The position numbers and the translations under genes are program-made. The notes under the pieces were generated by a model. The model had not been told where the DNA came from. It saw nothing but the letters and a program-made list of their open reading frames with translations, and did not search any database. From NCBI GenBank assembly GCA_026390535.1, contig JAPLFT010000360.1:1-8696 (forward strand): a stretch of DNA of 8,696 nt, in the 5' to 3' direction. This document shows, one piece after another, positions 6,681-8,696 of this stretch. Numbering within the stretch: the stretch's first letter is position 1; each line of letters starts with the position of its first letter. This DNA is from Pseudomonadota bacterium. Lineage in GTDB: Bacteria; Bdellovibrionota; JAFGOL01.

Positions 6681-6866
6681 TGTTATTCTCTGGGAGGATT
6701 GGTGATCTTACAGTTGTTATTCACCGATAACAAATTACTAGGGGGTTTTCTCTTACTGTGGTGTGCATGCCCCTCTTGTTTAGGGGAAGCCTGAAGCAGT
6801 AATAAGACTCCCACTTATAGCGTGGGTGAATTTCACGCTTGACACCGCCATTCCGGAGAATAACTT
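6681..6866 (+). ncRNA. ssrS: 6S RNA (regulator of sigma70-type RNA polymerase)
   Basis: 6S RNA mimics an open promoter and sequesters housekeeping RNA polymerase when growth slows. The ~186-nt length is typical. Structure read by eye: a closing stem GTTATTCTCTGGGA (6682-6695) with TTCCGGAGAATAAC (6851-6864), 14 consecutive pairs including two G-U; an inner stem 6701-6707 with 6841-6846 (one bulged A); a central bubble with a hairpin on the 5' side (6714-6720 with 6727-6733) and one on the 3' side (CCCAC 6810-6814 with GTGGG 6822-6826); and an apical arm TTACTG/CAGTAA (6753-6758, 6797-6802) capped by CCCCT/AGGGG (6770-6774, 6782-6786). The apical sequence GGTGTGCATGC...GGGGAAGCCT closely matches the E. 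coli 6S segment GGTGAGCATGC...GAGAAGCCT as I remember it. Both ends are approximate (a few bases). Confidence 0.88.
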
Positions 6867-6875
6867 TATGAAAAA

Positions 6876-6880
6876 GGAGG
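6876..6880 (+). promoter_or_regulatory. Ribosome binding site for the receiver-domain gene
   Basis: GGAGG, extended upstream by an A-run (6871-6880), ends 4 bases before GTG 6885 and fixes this non-ATG start. It lies about 10 bases after the predicted 6S RNA 3' end. Confidence 0.75.
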
Positions 6881-6884
6881 ACGC

Positions 6885-7931
6885 GTGCGTAACAAGATAG
6901 TAGTTGCTGATGATAGTACAACTGTCCAAAAAGTAATAAAACTGATTTTGTCGCCCAGAGGGTATGAGATTGAATCATACACAAATGGTGAAGATGCTTT
7001 TGACTCAATAAAAAGAAACATACCTGCCGTTGTGATAGCAGATGCTGTAATGGCCGGTATGAACGGTGTGGAACTTGGCCATGCTATGAAAAAGGAGAGC
7101 AAGGAACTTGGCGCGATACCCCTTATCCTTATGCACAGCAGCTTTGAGGATGTAAGTACCGAAGATTTCCTTAAGAGCGGTGCTAGAGAAAAATTAGCCA
7201 AGCCGTTTGATGACAAGCAGCTGCTGGCACTCATGGAAAAATATATGCTGCAGGGAGAGGATATTGATGCAGGTGATTTATCGTGGGATATGGAGAGTTT
7301 TGTAAAACCTGAAATCCCCGACATGAAAAATCCGGTTAAAACAATAGTCAAGCACGGCGGAGATATAGATATTGATATTGAAGATAGACAGGAGAATGAA
7401 CAGCCTCCTATTTTTAAGGTACCGGATGATGAAAAAATAGAGGAATTAGGTATTCCCGATGTTGATAAATTCGTAAGATCCAAATCAGAACAGATTGTGG
7501 ATGAGGAAGATGCTGATTTTGGCCCTGAGGTAATATCAGAGGACGAAGCTAAAAAACTTATGGAAGAATTCAAGATAAAAGAAAATTCTGACGGAACTAT
7601 AAATTTTGATGAAATGGAAAATGCGATAGAAGATTCGACCAGGCAGGCTCTTGAAAGGATAGAACAGCTCTCTGACCCTGATATTGGGTTGTGGTCTGAA
7701 AAACATTATGGACAGGTTAATACACCGGGAACAAGTTTGTCTGAAAGTACAATTACTCTTGATACCGATGAAGAAAGTATTCCGTCAATTAATGCGAAGG
7801 ATATCCCCGAGGATAAAGAACTTATAATTGCAGTTACCAAAGAGGTAGTGGAAAAAATAGTGAGACAGATGCTCCCCGATATTGCAGAAAGGGTAATCAA
7901 AGAGGAAATAAAGAAAATTGTCGGCAGTTAG
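6885..7931 (+). CDS. Receiver-domain (response regulator) protein with acidic linker and PopZ-like C-terminal tail
   Basis: A 348-residue protein starting at GTG 6885. Residues 1-120 are a CheY-like receiver domain: acidic pair D9/D10, phosphoacceptor D53 (VVIADAVMAGMNG), switch Ser at 85 (LILMHSS), and invariant lysine K106 followed by P107-F108. All catalytic residues are present, so it should be phosphorylated by a histidine kinase not encoded here. Residues ~125-310 are strongly acidic and probably disordered, with short islands such as LSWDMESFVKPEIPDM, IEELGIPDVDKFVR and DIGLWSEKHYG. The last ~30 residues, EVVEKIVRQMLPDIAERVIKEEIKKIV, form amphipathic helices similar in pattern to the tail of PopZ and of long deltaproteobacterial receiver proteins. 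No DNA-binding domain or known enzyme domain is visible, so output is probably by protein-protein contact or assembly. It follows 6S RNA by 18 bp and overlaps nadC by 14 bp. Confidence 0.88.
   Translation: MRNKIVVADDSTTVQKVIKLILSPRGYEIESYTNGEDAFDSIKRNIPAVVIADAVMAGMNGVELGHAMKKESKELGAIPLILMHSSFEDVSTEDFLKSGAREKLAKPFDDKQLLALMEKYMLQGEDIDAGDLSWDMESFVKPEIPDMKNPVKTIVKHGGDIDIDIEDRQENEQPPIFKVPDDEKIEELGIPDVDKFVRSKSEQIVDEEDADFGPEVISEDEAKKLMEEFKIKENSDGTINFDEMENAIEDSTRQALERIEQLSDPDIGLWSEKHYGQVNTPGTSLSESTITLDTDEESIPSINAKDIPEDKELIIAVTKEVVEKIVRQMLPDIAERVIKEEIKKIVGS
7901..7905 (+). promoter_or_regulatory. Ribosome binding site for nadC
   Basis: AGAGG lies inside the end of the receiver-protein gene, 12 bases before TTG 7918. 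The spacing is long but usable. An in-frame TAA at 7909-7911 rules out any start further upstream. Confidence 0.45.
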
Positions 7932-8696
7932 TAAAAAAAATAAAAGCCAGTTTGGCAATATTTTCAAAATTATTGCAACTGCTATAAAAGAAGATGTACC
8001 CTGCGGGGATATAACATCCAGACACACAGTACCTATAAAAGCCGGAGCGGAGGGCTATGCGATCTCCCGTGATGATTATGTGGTTTCGGGTATCGATATT
8101 GCAAGGATGATATATCTTCATGTTGATAATAATATAAAGTTCAAATCTTTTTTTAAGAACGGGCAGTTTATCAAAAAAGGGCAAAAACTATACTCGGTAA
8201 AGGGTAACGCAAGATCAATATTACTGGCTGAAAGGACTGTACTTAATATAATCGGCCATATGATGGGAATTGCCACAAAAACCAGAAAATTTGTCAGACT
8301 TGTAAAAGGGACAAAAACAAAGATCCTTGATACAAGAAAAACCGTTCCAGGCATCAGGATATTACAACGTTTGGCGGTAAAGGATGGCGGGGCGTTTAAC
8401 CATAGATTCTCTCTTTCCGATGCGGTACTTGTAAAAGAGAATCATATTTCAATATGTGGTGGAATAAAAAAAGTTCTCAAAAAATTGAGTCATCTTAAAA
8501 ATATAAGAACAGAGATCGAAATAAGAAATCTTGATGAATTAAATGAGATCCTTGGGTCAAAATTCCAGCCCGATATAATAATGCTTGATAACATGTCCCC
8601 GGCTATGGTCAAAAAGGCCGTTAAGATAAATAAGAAAAGAGTAAAGCTTGAAGTTTCAGGCGGTGTAAATGAAAAAACGATACGTACTTATGCAAA
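7918..8696 (+). CDS. nadC: Nicotinate-nucleotide pyrophosphorylase (quinolinate phosphoribosyltransferase), 3'-truncated by window edge
   Basis: 259 residues are visible of a family usually near 280. The enzyme converts quinolinate and PRPP to nicotinate mononucleotide, CO2 and pyrophosphate in de novo NAD synthesis. Conserved blocks: IKEDVPCGDITS (23-34), the N-terminal barrel ending with GQFIKKGQKLYSVKGNARSIL, AERTVLNIIGHMMGIAT (104-120), the substrate loop ILDTRKTVPGIR (136-147), LAVKDGGAFNHRFSLSDAVLVKENHI, IIMLDNMSP and LEVSGGV (usually EASGG/ESSGG). The last Lys, Arg and His blocks contact phosphate groups in characterised family members. The only usable start is TTG 7918, inside the preceding gene; the next in-frame ATG would remove most of the N-terminal domain. 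The overlap with the receiver gene suggests a shared transcript. The nadA/nadB partners are not in the window. Confidence 0.96.
   Translation, partial: MSAVSKKNKSQFGNIFKIIATAIKEDVPCGDITSRHTVPIKAGAEGYAISRDDYVVSGIDIARMIYLHVDNNIKFKSFFKNGQFIKKGQKLYSVKGNARSILLAERTVLNIIGHMMGIATKTRKFVRLVKGTKTKILDTRKTVPGIRILQRLAVKDGGAFNHRFSLSDAVLVKENHISICGGIKKVLKKLSHLKNIRTEIEIRNLDELNEILGSKFQPDIIMLDNMSPAMVKKAVKINKKRVKLEVSGGVNEKTIRTYA

Noticed and set aside
6868..6900. Ten-codon leader peptide (MKKEDACVTR) overlapping the receiver start
   Set aside because: It contains the ribosome binding site of the receiver gene, has no ribosome site of its own and shows no attenuation structure.
6721..7008. Minus-strand open frame of 95 codons across the 6S RNA and the start of the receiver gene
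   Set aside because: It has no family features and runs through a structured RNA and a real gene.
6866..7573. Minus-strand open frame of 235 codons opposite the receiver gene
   Set aside because: Its Ser/Ile-rich sequence is what an acidic, codon-biased gene gives on the opposite strand, and the plus-strand receiver domain is unmistakable.
1..8696. CRISPR arrays, tRNAs, insertion sequences, attachment sites or phage genes
   Set aside because: I saw no spaced direct repeats, cloverleaf, transposase motif or terminal inverted repeats; gaps are short apart from the 6S locus.

Overview
The window looks like ordinary chromosomal DNA (roughly 40% GC by eye, tightly packed) from a bacterium that cannot be firmly named. 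The Tad/Flp pilus-type membrane protein, the PilZ protein and a receiver protein with a long acidic linker suggest a diderm, surface-associated lineage. A deltaproteobacterium-like or uncultured candidate-phylum bacterium (for example Omnitrophota- or Elusimicrobiota-like) would fit, but this is a low-confidence inference. TTG start codons are unusually common: four of the eight starts visible here.

Region 1 (3-2808, + strand) is a compact cluster: the 3' part of polA (DNA polymerase I, with a degenerate proofreading domain), a stand-alone phosphomannose-isomerase-type cupin, smpB (trans-translation) and a PilZ-domain protein. The first three are spaced for operonic expression, each ribosome binding site touching the preceding stop codon. 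PilZ follows after 45 bp.

Region 2 (6620-2825, - strand) is a three-gene overlapping operon read right to left: maf (nucleotide pyrophosphatase), yggS (PLP homeostasis) and a large 819-residue TadE/TadG-like secreted or membrane-anchored protein. Neighbouring reading frames overlap by 10 and 4 bases, so translation is probably coupled. This operon converges on pilZ with only 16 bp between the two stop codons.

Region 3 (6621-6884) has no protein gene but contains a convincing 6S RNA (ssrS) of about 186 nt. It has a 14-bp closing stem, a central bubble with hairpins on both sides, and the characteristic apical arm. A perfect TATAAT box lies just upstream, and a possible divergent maf promoter overlaps it.

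Region 4 (6885-8696, + strand) starts 18 bp after the predicted 6S 3' end with a GTG-initiated receiver-domain protein that has an acidic linker and a PopZ-like C-terminal helix pair. It overlaps by 14 bp the nicotinate-nucleotide pyrophosphorylase gene nadC, which runs off the window.

Most genes are housekeeping genes. The items most worth a second look are the 6S RNA and its apparent read-through into a signalling gene, the receiver protein with the PopZ-like tail, the unusual TadG-like protein, and the loss of proofreading residues in PolA. I found no clear new defence, mobile or biosynthetic system.
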